Source: Malurus cyaneus samueli (lineage: Eukaryota; Chordata; Aves; Passeriformes; Maluridae). From it: a DNA stretch of 64,000 bases. Position 1 is the stretch's first letter. Each line of letters starts with the position of its first letter. The position numbers and the translations under genes were made by a program. Below the pieces are notes generated by a model, which saw nothing but the letters and a program-made list of their open reading frames with translations, was not told the origin of the DNA and ran no database searches. The DNA is taken from positions 8,165,477-8,229,476 of the forward strand of contig CM019238.1 in assembly GCA_009741485.1 (NCBI GenBank), given 5' to 3'. Below are positions 1 through 11,676 of the stretch, piece by piece.

Positions 1-1536
1 AAATGCCTACACAATTAGAGATGCTAAAAAGCTTTGGTCAGATCTTTGTCCTCATAATTAAACATGCATGGTGGTAATCAATGTGTAATGATAATGAATA
101 AAAGCCAATAGAAGGACTGCTATTAGGGCTTTTTAATTTGCTGTTTGTGTGTGTCTGTTACGGGACTTCCTATTAAGGAGAACAATACCTTATTATTTAA
201 GCCATTTTACTAATTGCACCTGCTATAAGTGATAAAATGATATATTATAAAACCAGTACTGTGCAGTTAGATGGTTGATTAATTTATTAGCTCAAAGATA
301 AATTTGTACTTCTCTTTTCAATGTAATGGGAATCTAGAGAAGATGTTTTCTCAGCAGGTTACCAGTTCTTAATTACCAGCTTCTTGGTCTCTCATAGTAT
401 GAAAATCTTGAAATCAAAATATTTTTGAAAGCTAGTGTTCTCAGTGCTTCTACCTCTACTCTGCATCAACCTGTGTTAAGATGCTTATTTTAAACTCACT
501 TTTGTGTAATTTCATTGAAACTTTCAGATATATAGAGCAGGCAGCTAAAACACACAGCAGATTATGCAATTGTCTGTTTTGGTGCAGGGAAATGAGTACA
601 AAGGATTAAGTATCATTGACTTTTGCTTTAAGTTTTTCCTAATGAATTTTTATCTGAGTGATGAACACAATTAAGTTGAGAATGTGTGTGATATTCCAGC
701 TGTGGACTGCTGTTGACTGGGCTGTACTGTTTCTTATCTTCTATCACATAAAAAGGTGACCTATTTATTAGAGTTTGTTTCTAATATTAAAAGACTCCAA
801 TTAAATAAAAAATACTAAATGGAATAGAACATGAAAATCTCTATTGGTAACACATTTTGTGAATGAGATGGGTCTACTCTGTGCATTCAGTAGCTCATAA
901 TTTCAAAACTATTTCTTATGGATTACTGATTCTGTAAATACAGGAAAAAAAAGAACATTATTTTGTAAAATGGCCATTGGTCAGATACTGAAAATGAAAG
1001 GGTCAAATTGCAGCTCCTCCTCCTCTATAATTTGAAAGCTGGTATATGTGAAACATCAGAATAAAGCTCTTCTGTCTCGTAACATTGATTTTGAGTGTGA
1101 GATACAAACAGTATATCAATCAGCTCTGGCCAAGAACAGTAAAAAACCTTACAAGGACAGAGTTTTCTCTTTTCTGAGGTCATCTGTTCTGGAGGTTGCA
1201 TTTTGAATCCAGAATTAGAAATGGTGAATTTTGGAATTCTCATTTGCTCTTCATATTTGGATATTCCAGGGGCCAGCATTTATTAGATAAGAACACTGAG
1301 TGGATTTAGAGAAGTTATGAGAAACTCTTCCTTCTTTTTCATTTGAGTTTTGAATGGATTAATTGTTTAGGGCACTGTGTACACTCATTTGTGTTGATTT
1401 CCATGACCCTTTACTAAAATTACTTGCTGGAAATCTAACCTGGTGCAATTATAGTGAAAATCAAAAAATTACTTGCACACCCATGAAATTGTGTCTTTTT
1501 CAAAATGCTGCAATCTCCAGACAGTTCCTGAAATTT
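1..1536. other. AT-rich unique non-coding stretch
   Basis: No gene, RNA or recognisable repeat is seen here. The first 340 bases or so are AT-rich with very few CpGs and carry several TAAT/ATTA cores, for example around 276-290. That composition is common in conserved developmental enhancers but is not diagnostic. The remainder is ordinary AT-rich sequence with stop codons in all frames apart from short chance open frames. Confidence 0.6.
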
Positions 1537-2010
1537 TCATAGAACAGAGTATTTGAAGGAAGGCAGATTTATTTGGGCAGGGTGAAGAGGATGGGAACCT
1601 CTGGGTACAGGTAGGATGATTTCAGAGGTAAAAAACACAGTGAAACTGAAAAGGTTTAATGGGGCTGTGAGCTGCTGTTGGCTGGTATTTAATGGTTCAG
1701 TGACTTGAAACACCTGCTCTTCGAAGTGAGCACGTTTCAGGGAATCTAGGAGTCCCAAATCATCTTGGAGCCAAGATAGTTTCATAAATTCTAACAAACT
1801 GGGGTTCAGAAAGCCAGGATGGCTCAGCTGAAAAAGCTGGGACTCTGTCCCTGTGTCTGGTACACAGAAAAAGGGTTTGGAAGAACTCTGAGACTGGAAA
1901 ACAGAAATTTCAGTCAGCTGCCCCTGGTATGAGGATGCATTTTGGAAACACAGTGTTTCTGAAGCAAGAGAATTTCTATTAAATGTTCCTTGTAGAAGGA
2001 AAAATGCCAA
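1537..2010 (-). other. Unrecognised 157-codon open frame, probably chance
   Basis: The minus strand stays open for 157 codons and ends at a stop near 1537. The residue mix looks fairly protein-like, rich in S, Q, L and F and without low-complexity runs, but I recognise no domain or family. The frame begins at a TTG codon. The first ATG inside it would give only about half the length, so it is not a good stand-alone gene. As an exon it would be terminal, because it ends in a stop; a weak acceptor-like CACAG lies just upstream on the minus strand. No matching neighbour exon was found. An open frame of this size is not unusual in 64 kb of non-coding DNA, so chance is the default reading. Confidence 0.2.
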
Positions 2011-2381
2011 TTTGCTGTGAATATGGGCTAAACAAGTTTTATAAAGTCAGTATTTCAGGCCAATTGGAATTCTAACTTTTGACCAGACTGACTTTGCATC
2101 TTTTTTATTTTTTTACTTTGATCTTTTGCCCACAGTAAAAGCTGCTTTTCAGGGCAATGTGAGACCATGCCAAATCCTGTGTTATGTGAAGTGGCAATAA
2201 TTCTTGGAGATGTGCCACTTCTATGCCTGTGTCATCTAGAAATTGCCTGTCTGGAAAACAGCAACTGCAATAAGGAACAGTATGACTTGGATAAAATAAA
2301 TCAAGAGCAGAGTAGGTGACCTCTCTCAATTGTGTTGCATACATTTCCTCACGATGGAAATGCAAGAAGTGACAGGAGTTA

Positions 2382-2570
2382 TGGGAGAGTGGAAGAAGAG
2401 GGGGAAGAGGAGAGAAACTTCCTGGGTTTTAATAGAGAAAAGTAGAATAAAAGAANNNNNCAACCCAAAGGCAAAGAGATGCAGAAATTTGGTAAAGACA
2501 AACCTAGAAGGCAGAATGGAAAGGAACCATGCAAAGGGAAAGGAGCAAAAGCAAAATCATGCAAGTCTTA
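2382..2570 (+). repeat. Purine-rich (G/A) tract
   Basis: The plus strand is strongly biased to A and G for almost 190 bases on either side of the N gap, with GGAAGAAGAGG-type runs. This is low-complexity sequence rather than a gene. The short open frames on both strands here follow from the skewed composition. The tract surrounds the assembly gap, which suggests that polymerase or assembly trouble caused the gap. Confidence 0.7.
2456..2460. other. Assembly gap (five N)
   Basis: Five consecutive N lie inside the purine-rich tract. The true length of missing sequence is unknown: five may be a nominal value or a short ambiguous consensus. Any open frame crossing this point is unreliable. Confidence 0.98.
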
Positions 2571-2599
2571 GTTCCTCTAAACTGACTGGATTGTATTGA

Positions 2600-3480
2600 G
2601 ACCAAGGGAATGAAATTGTGTCAGAAATGCAAGATAGTGCATGCTGACCCTGGGAATTCATGAGCCACCCTACAGAGACAGGAGAGCTGGGCCAGGCAAC
2701 TTTGGGTAACTTTCCTGTGCTCATTCTTTGCAGCAGCCCCCAAATGGGGACAGCACAGCAGAGCAGTGATGCAAGGGAGGAGTCCTGGGCTGCAGCAGCT
2801 CAAGGGACACTGGAGCAGCACAGGAAGGGGTCAGCACTGCCCTCACCTGCCAGCGCTCAGGTCATGCCTGAGGAGCTCTGTCCTGAGCTGGGGGTGTGTG
2901 AAAAGTTGGAATTCTATAAAGCAGTTCAAGAGCACAGCCAGCTTTTGTCTGCATGGCTGGCTTCTGCCTTCCCATGGGAACAGAGATCTTTAAAGTGAGA
3001 AACGCAAAAATAAGATACATGACAAATACTAGAGCCTGCTGACTGCTACGAACTTTGCCTGAGGGAGGTTTCCACAGGGCTGGCCAGGAGAGGTCTGCCT
3101 GCAGCTGCTCGGATTTTCAAAATCTGAGTTTTGCCTGCAATGAGCTACAAAGCGTCTGGGGTGAGTGAAGCAGTGGGACAGCGCTCCTGGGGATGAATAG
3201 ATCAGTGAGTGCATCTGGGCTGTCATCCTGTAATGGTTCCTGCTTCAGCCTGAGCTCTTGTTTGTGTGTACCTTCCCAGGGCTGCTTCTGTGCACTGCAC
3301 AAAGCTTCTGCAGCAAACTGCCCACCCTCCAGCCCAGACAGCCACTGCAGCTCAGGGACAGCCATGGCACAACCTCAGAATGCCTGGGGTCACTCATGTC
3401 CCTCTACCCCCTGCTCCACACATCCTCTGTCCCTGAAGCCCTCCTGCCTAATGAGAAGTCGGCAGCACAGTAGAGAGTCA
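2600..3480. other. GC-richer non-coding patch
   Basis: This stretch is richer in G and C than its surroundings, with many CAG/CTG, AGCAGC and CCTG words. It carries several short overlapping open frames on both strands; the longest, 140 codons on the plus strand from an ATG at 3193, extends slightly beyond the patch to 3615. None shows a recognisable domain, and overlapping frames on both strands are typical of stop-poor GC-rich sequence. No CpG island is visible because CpG itself stays sparse. No gene is called. Confidence 0.55.
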
Positions 3481-4576
3481 CAAATCTTGGAAATTATTTA
3501 TTTCAGTGTTGGAGCTTTATTGAGCTTTTTTGTGCTACGCCTTTCTATTTTCCCTTTTTCATGGCGCAAATCCTTTTCAAGGAAAGAGACAAAAAGGAGG
3601 CTGTTCTGTGCTTAATTGAGAGGGGGTTTGCAGAATGTCACTGTGCAGTGCACTAAAAACGTAGCTGTTCTGATTCTTTAATTATTATTTTAAGAATATT
3701 TCTTTATGCTTCCAACGAGTTTGGCTCTTGGAGAAATATCTGGGTCTATTTCTCTGCAATTAATTTGTAGGCAGCTCCATCAACAGAGAGATCTTGGACT
3801 GCCCTTGAACTCTTTTCTGTTCACTGTGGTCATCCCACTCCTGATGAGTTAGAGCTGGTCTCTATGTACCATTGCAAAATGTGACTCAGGACAATGAAAT
3901 ATCCCTAGAGTTCATCTGGTGAATTTTTCCCCCCCCTGATCTACAGTGACTTTTCTTTCTGGTTTAGGCCCAGACTATTATGTCAGTGGACTGGAAAGGG
4001 AAAGAAGCAGGGGCATAGTGCTGTCCCTTTTTCAGACTAACTGAAATTAAACAAGTGCTGGAAACTTGTTCTTAAGACTCTGTGGTGCGAATACAAGTTT
4101 ATATGAAGTTGTGCTGAGATCCTGTAATTTTAAACTTACAGAATGGATCTTTCTGGAGATACGCTTTTCTTATATTTGTATTTCTGTTCCAGCTTCTATC
4201 TAGAAGAGGCTCTATTTAGCAAGTGTGAAAATGAATGCACAGATTAGTTCTCCCGAACTGTGAGCAGAACAATTGCATACTCACTCTCTGAGAGGTTTAG
4301 TCAGAGTTCTATCTGCTGACAGATTTGTATTAATGTCACATTCAACCCTGGAGTCAGCAAACTATGAGCCCAGCCCCTTATTTTTATGTACAGCCAGGAA
4401 CAGAGGAGTTAGAGAATGGTCTTCATACAAAAAAGAAGATAAAGAGATTGCCGTGGTGAGAAAATGCTGCAGGAGCTGGAATGGCTGTGTCATTGAAGCC
4501 AGCATTGATCTAACCCTTTTTATTTTTTTTTCTAAAGGACTAACTGAAAGTGAGTTGCAAAAGAAAATCAATTCCA
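3481..4576. other. Unique non-coding sequence
   Basis: No gene, RNA or interspersed repeat is recognised. The sequence is mixed AT-rich with a short C run near 3930 and short chance open frames only. Confidence 0.6.
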
Positions 4577-4665
4577 AGAATCATTAGGGTTGGAAGGAAC
4601 CTCTCTTGGGTCGCACAGTCCATCACTCCTATGATTGTTCCTAAACCAGCTCTAACAACTGGGTA
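4577..4665 (-). mobile_element. CR1 LINE 3'-end fragment (degenerate)
   Basis: Read on the plus strand, the sequence starts with AGAATCATTAGGGTTGGAAG and continues as AACCTCT. This is the reverse complement of the highly conserved 3' end of avian CR1 elements. Similarity fades after about 90 bases, where only scattered words remain. It lacks a second copy of the terminal 8-mer, and the 5' part is gone, as expected from 5' truncation during target-primed reverse transcription. The exact right-hand border is uncertain. Confidence 0.65.
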
Positions 4666-4689
4666 TCTACTCCTATTTTTTATGATGGC

Positions 4690-5420
4690 TCTACATTTTT
4701 CTTTGGCTGGTTGCAACAATAATGTTAAAACAAACATTCTTTAAAAGAGAAGCATTGCAAAGCAAGCCCTTGGGTACATTTTAGCTGACAGATAATCTTC
4801 AAGGCTCATTTACTTTTAAAAAGTTACAGTACTCAGATGTCAATGTGTATTCATCTTTGTGGGTGCCAGGAAAATTAGAAGTATTGCTGCATCTTTTTGT
4901 TGTGAGTGGCTCTTTTTTAGGCTCTTGTAACAAACTCCTGAGTTTTAAATGAATGTTTGAATGTCCAGTGCTCTTGAAAGAATTAAAAAGCAGTTTGTGG
5001 TTCTTGTCAAGGACAGGGAAACCTTGCTTTGAGTTAGAAGGGCAGGCTCAAAAAACAAAATTTCACTGACACAGAGAGGATGGCTCTGGGAAGGGGTCAC
5101 TTGTTTTGTGTGAGATCCAGATGAAATCTCGTAGAGGATGCAGGTTAATTCTTGCAGTGTAATGTCACTATGATCTCCTGGGCTGCTTGGTGTGTTCTGC
5201 TCTGTGTCCCAGCAGCTTTTATCACCTGCACTGTATTTGGTTTTTGTTGGGAAAGGCAGTTGGCCAATCACACTGAAATGCCTCTGTAGTGCAGAATGGG
5301 AAGGTGTTTTTTTTCTGAAAGCTTGGATAAGGGAATCCCACTGTTGAGCTTTGCCTTACCTGTGCTGTGTGCTTTCCTTCCAATGCCCACAGAATTGTGG
5401 GTTTAGTGCGTGGCAGATAA
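4690..5420. other. Unique non-coding sequence
   Basis: No supported feature lies between two CR1 fragments. The short open frames on the minus strand have no recognisable similarity. Nothing regulatory stands out. Confidence 0.6.
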
Positions 5421-5650
5421 GAATCCTGGAATCCTGGAATGGTTTGTGTTGAAAGGTACCTTAGGGACCGTCTGCTTCCCATCCTCCTGCCATGGACAGG
5501 GATGGCCCCACCAGATCAGGTTGTTCAGGGCCCCATCCAACCTGACCTTGAGCACTTCCAGCAGGGATTGGCACCCACAGCTTCTCTGAGCACCTTGTTC
5601 CACTGCCTCACTGCCTAACAGTGACAATACCAACCACCCCCACCTGCCCA
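5421..5650 (-). mobile_element. CR1 LINE 3' fragment
   Basis: This is a clear CR1 match in reverse orientation. On the plus strand it opens with GAATCCTGGAATCCTGGAAT (two diverged copies of the terminal 8-mer), followed by GGTTTGTGTTGAAAGGTACC. The diagnostic CCTGCCATGGACAGGGATG, CCCCATCCAACCTGACCTTG and AGCACTTCCAGCAGGGAT blocks follow in the expected order, and then the TTCTCTGAGCACCTTGTTCC block. These belong to the 3' untranslated and terminal region, so no reverse transcriptase coding sequence remains. Divergence from the consensus is moderate. The element is 5'-truncated and non-functional. Its presence is one of the main reasons to call the genome avian. Confidence 0.95.
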
Positions 5651-5869
5651 GCTCTCTAATTAGAGCTCATTTGGGCTCTCTGTCCATTGGTGTAGGAATT
5701 CCATTCTTTGTGGGGGACAATGGAGAGTGGGCAATGTTCCCCTCTTGGACTTCCCCACTTTAGAGCAGTGAAGGAGTGACCCCAGAGAGGCTTTGGGAGA
5801 TATGGTGTGAGCACTGCTCATAGCACTGCAGATTCATCCCTTTGCTTCTCACCAGATACTTCTGGAGAT

Positions 5870-6720
5870 AGAACATAAAATAATTCAGTAGTAACCTAAT
5901 GCTTTGACCTAATCTGGCATCTCACACTTTTATAATTTAGAAAAGAGACAGTTAAATTATAATATCAAGAAAGCGCCAGCATTACGCTTCACTTTAGTTG
6001 CATAATTTTGCAACAGCAATTACCTCAGCTACATATTTAATTTAAAAACTCTTTGAAAGCACAGTCTCTCTTATCACAAAATATACTTGAAATCAATGAA
6101 GGATGATTTCATTCCAAGTCTGAAGATACTATTTAATAGCCAGGAAAGAAACCTGCACACAGACATAGTTAATAAATTCTGCTGTTGCAATTACAAATTT
6201 TGACTTCCACAAATTCATTTACTCGTGGTGAAACATGAATTATAAACAATATTTGCCAATTTAATGCAGTCGCATTCTTGCACCTAGCTGGAAAATAGAC
6301 AGGAACTCTTGAAAATGATCCTAATCATGATGCTATTAAGTAAGATGCAGAGAACATACTCTGATAAACATCACAGTGACTGCCTACCATTATCTTATAT
6401 TTTCCCTCATGATTCATGGTATCTTAGCAACCATATAGGCCTGATAACCCCTAATGGCTCTAAAAATGATGCACTTGGAATCTATCACTTAAGGCCTGGT
6501 GCTGGAGTAATGACACTCTTTTCTTTGATGGCAGATCTCAAGTCAAATAAATACACAGGAACTGGAGCAGCTTTCTTTGTCTGGATATTAATATTTTGCG
6601 AGGTAATTTAGACTGAGCAAGAAAAGGACTCTGTAATCCAGGATTAATCAGTATAGATTTTTGGGTAGACATGCATACCTTAATTAACTATATGGATTCA
6701 AAAGAATGTCAAAAGAGCAG
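5870..6720. promoter_or_regulatory. Candidate conserved non-coding block (unverified)
   Basis: This block is AT-rich, contains no recognisable repeat, is very poor in CpG, and is dense in short motifs of the kind seen in developmental enhancers: GCAATTACC, CATAATTTTGC, TTAATTAACTA and GGATTAATC. An unrecognised open frame on the plus strand (6309-6611) starts at TTG and is probably chance. The regulatory call is an inference from composition alone; no conservation data were available. It could equally be ordinary AT-rich unique DNA. Confidence 0.3.
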
Positions 6721-8883
6721 TGGGTTATTGACTGTCAGAGAGCGGTGCTTGTGCCTTACCTGGGGGCATGGAAAGGACAGTCTCTTGTTAGACAGAGGGA
6801 AAATGTGCAGATTTAGCAACACTGCCTCAAAACGTGGGTGTTGCTGGGTTGTTGTGGTCACTGCTGACAGCTCCTGGGGCACTCTGGAGCTGTTGAACAG
6901 GGGAGACAATGCACTGATGTATCAGTGTCCCTGTGACACCACGAGCACAGGCTGGAGATGAGCAGTGGCAGGCAAGGCAGCTCTGTTAATGTCATTCAAA
7001 TTTCTGCCGGTAACCCCTTGTTCTTAAAATGGGAGAATTTAGGGTTACAAAGGGTTTGTTCCTGTTTCCTAATGGATTTTTTGTATTTGTGGAGCTATGT
7101 GCTATTGCATTAATTAAATCAGAGCTAAACCATAAAGTTTTTCAGCCTTGGCCATGTTTCAGGGTCAGTGACAAGGGCTCAGAGCTGAGGATGAGCTCGT
7201 GGTGCTCGGTTGGGTGAGGCCACAACAGCCTTGTCACAGGACAGAGGTTGGCACAAGAGGACTCCAGAAGCCAGATTGCATGAAAAAATCTGCAAAGAAA
7301 GCTGGTGAGGGTTTGAGCCCTGGATATATGTTTGCAAAGAGTGGGGATTCCCAGCCTGTGGCATATCTAAGACCAAGAGTTCATTAAAGATATTTTCAGC
7401 AGACATTTTGTGCCTCACTCTGCTCAGAGAGGAGGGCTCGCTGATGGGTGGGAGCACTGCTGAGCTGAGTCTGAATTGCCACTTTCAGAGAAAATAGAGG
7501 TGGAGACATGCACAAAGCAAGTCACAGGCTGTGCCAGCACTGCCAGGGAACCCCAGCACCCTCTGTCAAAGACTACCACCGTGAGAAATTACATCCAAAA
7601 TCCCCAGGTGTGGGAAGCAGAAGCCATTGTGTTTTGGATGAATATTGATGAATATTATCCAAATAAAAACTGCAGAATCAGAGGTATTGTCAAGCTTCAG
7701 AACGGGGAATGGAACGTCAATGACACTTACTGACTGTACTGGTATAATTCCATCAGATGCTGAGCAGACAACATTTACATTTAAAAATACAAGTAATCAA
7801 TGTATGTTAATGTATGCCCTTCATGCATTCTGCACTGAAGCATTTTACCAGACACTTTGAAGAGCCTTGGCTTGCAGGCAAAAAGTCCTTTCTGAAACAT
7901 GCCAGCAACAAAAGCTTTCTCAGGTTTGGGCGGGGGGGGGAACCCCACAGAATATTTTCAAAATACTTTCTTGAGCTTCTTTTTGTAAGGTGTTTGTCAG
8001 TGGTGCATGCATAGGAAAAGACCCAGGGGTGGCACAGGCAGGGCAGCAGCTGCCCAGCACACACAGGGTCCCTAAGGAAGCTGTGCCTGCACTTGTCTTC
8101 AAGCCTTGCAAATGTTACCACTTTGCAAATATGATTATCAAAATGCTGATGAAGAATTCACTACCACAATCCCAAATTAAAGCAACACCTGCCACGATCC
8201 TGTTAGTAAAATCTGACATATGTCTGTGTTACTTCCAGGTACGTGGACAAACAATGACATTAGAGCAGGAGGAGGCAGGGTGTGAATTTGGGAGAAGCCA
8301 AAGCAGCTGTTTGTGTGCAGGTTTGTGCAGGTTTTTACCTCGCTGTGAGTGCCAAGTAAAAGGAGAGCACTGAAAGGATTGCTGTGGGAAAGACATCAGC
8401 GATGTCACCCCAGGGTGGGCTGAGGTTACAGCTCTCACCTGGACATGGTGTGGAGCTGCTCTCATCTGTTCCTGCCATAACTTAGGCTGTAGCATCTCTG
8501 TGAGCCACAGTTCTTTGAGAATTATTAAACTCAAATCCTGTCAATGCACCACATGAAACAAATTGCTGCAGGCTTAGTTTGAGTTCGGTGTTGTCTCCAA
8601 ATGATTCCCTGTGTCTCAGTTTGGTTCATCTCTTCCAGGGCTTATCAGCACATTCATAATTGATAGTCTCAATTCTGCCTTGGGGAGAAACACACAGACC
8701 CTCTCAGGAAACACTGGGAACTTGAACCTAAGGCTGAAAGTTCCTTTGTTACAGATCATGGGAAGCAGGATCTGTGGCTGCTGATCCCAGTTAACACAGT
8801 GTTCAGTTCTTCCCTGGACACTGACAATAACCTCTTATTTCCATCCCAGTCCATGTGGAAAGGAACTCTATGATCTTAGTTTT
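6721..8883. other. Unique non-coding sequence
   Basis: No gene or interspersed repeat is recognised. A 9-base G run is at 7932-7940. An 11-bp tandem duplication (GATGAATATT type) is near 7637-7660, and a short GTGCAGGTTT duplication is near 8315-8337. Several open frames of 60-130 codons occur on both strands, overlap one another and match no family I know. Confidence 0.6.
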
Positions 8884-8945
8884 TATTAAAAACAAAAACA
8901 AACAACAACAACAAAAAATAAAAAAAACAAGAGATATTTTTTTTT
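8884..8945 (+). repeat. A-rich simple repeat with CAA units
   Basis: This is a low-complexity stretch of A runs broken by single C residues (AAAAAC and AACAACAAC units), followed by a T run. It has no coding or RNA feature. It is probably a degenerate A-rich microsatellite or an old poly(A) tail whose parent element is no longer recognisable. Confidence 0.85.
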
Positions 8946-9313
8946 ACACTAGGTAAATTTTCCCCCTACGATTTGATCAACTCCAGCAGAGTCTTAACAG
9001 CCCTGTAAATGGATGCTGAGGATTGTTTACAAAACCCCACCAAAAAATGCTTGAAGTGGGCCCAGGACAGACTTTGACTTCACCCTTCATGACTGGAATT
9101 TGAGAGTTTATACAGTTTGGTGAGATGTCCTACTGTTTCATTCTCAGCAACTCCACTTACAAAAACACCTTGGCTGAGCAGTTATGTATTGACAGCCAGA
9201 GAATGTTTCAGATTGTACGTGAAAGAAGCCTAATTTCTCACATGATTTCTGGAATATTTCAATTATCATGCAATTATGATACAAAGTTTGGAGGCTACTT
9301 ACAGGATGCCTTT

Positions 9314-9342
9314 AAAAAAAACCAAAAAAAAAAAAAAAAAAA
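9314..9342 (+). repeat. Poly(A) tract
   Basis: A nearly pure A run, interrupted by a single CC. No recognisable retroposon body is visible immediately upstream. The tract length is likely to vary between individuals and to be error-prone in sequencing. Confidence 0.9.
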
Positions 9343-11550
9343 CAACCCAAAAACCAGATGTACTGGCAAAAATTAATCTGCAGTTCCTTCTGTGTAACAT
9401 CCTTTAACAGAGACAAATGAAAAATGTCAAAACCAAATAAAGAATCCTTAGTTACAACAGCTATTTAAGATCCAATTTAGCCTCTCCTATATGCTTTCTT
9501 TCCTGTAAACCACTCTTCTCATGTTTTCTTCCAGTAAATGGGATGTGCATAATTCAGCCTTATTAGAGAATTGATCACTTTCAGGAAAAAAAAAAAATCC
9601 TTCTGAATGTTAGGGGAGGAAAAACCCAATTGTACTAATTTCATAATACTTTTTCTCGCATTCCTACTTTCCCTCTGCCTGCAGGATGTGCTGAAATAAA
9701 CTGGTCACATGAGATTTCTAATAGTTTTCTAAATAGAATGCATCCACATGTACATGTTTCTGTGCTCTGGGTGCAAATCCCTTATTTAAAAGCTCCACAT
9801 CCCCAGTTTTTCATTTCTAACGAAATAATTTGGGATACTTTTCCCTCTTTCTTGCACTGGTATATATTGGGCATAGCTTTCTTCAAGCAAATAGTATTAT
9901 GTTGGAAACTTATATTGACAAGAGGAGAACTAGTGCAGAGATTGAGTTTTATGATGTGTTATATTTTAAAATGGCACATTTGTCTGCTATGGGGTGACAG
10001 AAATGCAGATTAGAAACTCAACAGAAATATTTTTTTATAAATCATGAAGTATTTCTGCAGCAAGTCTTCTGGTGGAATAAGTAGATGAAGCATTCCTGAT
10101 TTCAGCAGCCCCCTGAGGTTTTATTCTGACTTTGGGTTGAAGTCACTGCAATATGTACAAGGGGTGCTGGGAAACTACACTAATTAAAACTGTCTTTTTT
10201 TAAAAACAAGATTCAGAGAGCAAGCTGCCCTTGATGATTAAAATAGTGAATGATGGCACAAATTAGTTTGAGACCCATTAGTGAGTCTCTTCCAGGATGT
10301 TGTGTTGTCTAATTTTTTTTTTTGCAGCTGGCTGTTTGTTTGTTTGTTGAACTTCTGTATGCTTCATCTTTGGAAATTACATTGCCTGAATATTTCATCC
10401 TTAGCAAAAAAATGGGATTGACCACTGCAGATGATTCAATAAGTTACCTGGTAACTGCCAACAATTTTTCTTTTTCCTTCTTTTACCAGAGAGAAGATAA
10501 TATCATCCAGGAGCTTTCTGCCTGGTTGTGGGTGTTTCTGTAACAATTTCTTTACGAGTAGAAAGAAGAATTACAATAGAAAATATTTAGGATTGGGCTA
10601 TTTCTTTTTTCTTTTTGTTACAAGAGTTTTTCTGTGTCACATGCACAATTTGAGTTTTCCCTTTCATTCCAGCCTATTGCTGCAGATTTCAAGCCCACCT
10701 TATTTTTATATTGCTTGACTTTGCAAGACTGCTGAAATGATCAGGGCTAAAAATAAGAGAGAAATCAAAACCCAACCCATCAAAAATTCTAGTAATTTAA
10801 ATTTTTCTTTTGTATTACCCTCATATTATTTGCTGATGTGTGATTCTCACATCACTTTAGGATGCTGACTTTTCATTCTTACCAGAATCACACACTTGAC
10901 CAAAAATATGGTTAGCCTCTAAATGTTTTCCGGTTTGTCCTTCCTTTCTCTTCTCCCTGGGAAATATCACAACAATAAACTCACCAAACTTCATGTTCAG
11001 CTTTGATATTTTATTGCAGATGAAATCTGCTGAAATATCACCTGCTTCCTTCAGCAAAGCAGCACAGAGATGGCCAGAACCAATGGGGAGAACTGTGTTT
11101 GCAGTCATCTGAAATGAATATCTAATTGACTGGATTGAATTGGTGCCAGATAGGGATCTGGAAAAACAGCTGAATTCAAATTTCACAGCTGGCTTGCTTC
11201 TTCAATTGGTACACCATAGGCAGAGTCAGTTATGCACCCCTTGCTTTACTGTTGGCTCGTTCAGGAATTCCTAAGGGATGGCAAATATGTGGCACTATTT
11301 TTCTTTTACATGACATTTGGATGAAATTCATTGAGGAGCCCAGAAACTGTTGGAAAGATTAAATTTTTTCATTATTTGGAAGGTTTTCTGTTCCTTTTCT
11401 AGCCTAGCATGAACAGTGTGCATTGGGTACACTACAATTACAGCGCTAGAGAAAGCTTTCCTCATCCCTTTCACGGGGTTTTGTTTGTGATGCTTCCTCT
11501 TTGCTTTTTAATTCACACCCATCTCTCTCTCTCATTTAAGCAAACTGGGG
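9343..11550. other. Unique non-coding sequence
   Basis: No gene or element is recognised. A 12-base A run is at 9586-9597 and a T run at about 10312-10323, followed closely by a small TTTG tandem near 10336-10349. Short open frames occur on both strands without recognisable similarity. Confidence 0.6.
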
Positions 11551-11676
11551 CCAATTTGGGAACAGTTTCCACTTTGGCCAATTTGGGAACAGTTTCCTCT
11601 TTGGCCAATTTGAGCGCAGTGTTCTCTTTGGTCAATTTGGGAGCAGTGTTCTCTTTGGTCAATTTGGGAGCAATCT
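11551..11676 (+). repeat. 27-bp minisatellite, about 4.7 copies
   Basis: Four full units begin at 11551, 11578, 11605 and 11632, and a partial unit begins at 11659. The unit runs CCAATTTGGGAACAGTTTCC followed by WCTTTGG. Units 1 and 2 differ at one position, and units 3 to 5 share the GTGTTCTCTTTGGTC variant, so the array grew by successive duplications. Because 27 is a multiple of three, both strands carry open frames with a 9-residue repeat: NLGTVSSLA on plus and PKLTKENTA on minus. The coding appearance is therefore a by-product of the unit length. No flanking gene evidence supports translation. Confidence 0.95.

Noticed and set aside
3193..3615. 140-codon ATG frame on plus
   Set aside because: It lies in a stop-poor GC-rich patch with overlapping frames on both strands and has no recognised domain.
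7476..7733. 85-codon frame with an acceptor-like CTTTCAG at its start and CCCCAG/GTGTGG inside
   Set aside because: The peptide looked protein-like but is not recognised, and splice-like dinucleotides are common. No partner exon was found.
8600..8640. CCCTGTGTCTCAGTTTGGTTCATC, similar to the MIR core
   Set aside because: Only one block matches. No tRNA-like start or 3' part could be placed around it, unlike the copy at 51.6 kb.
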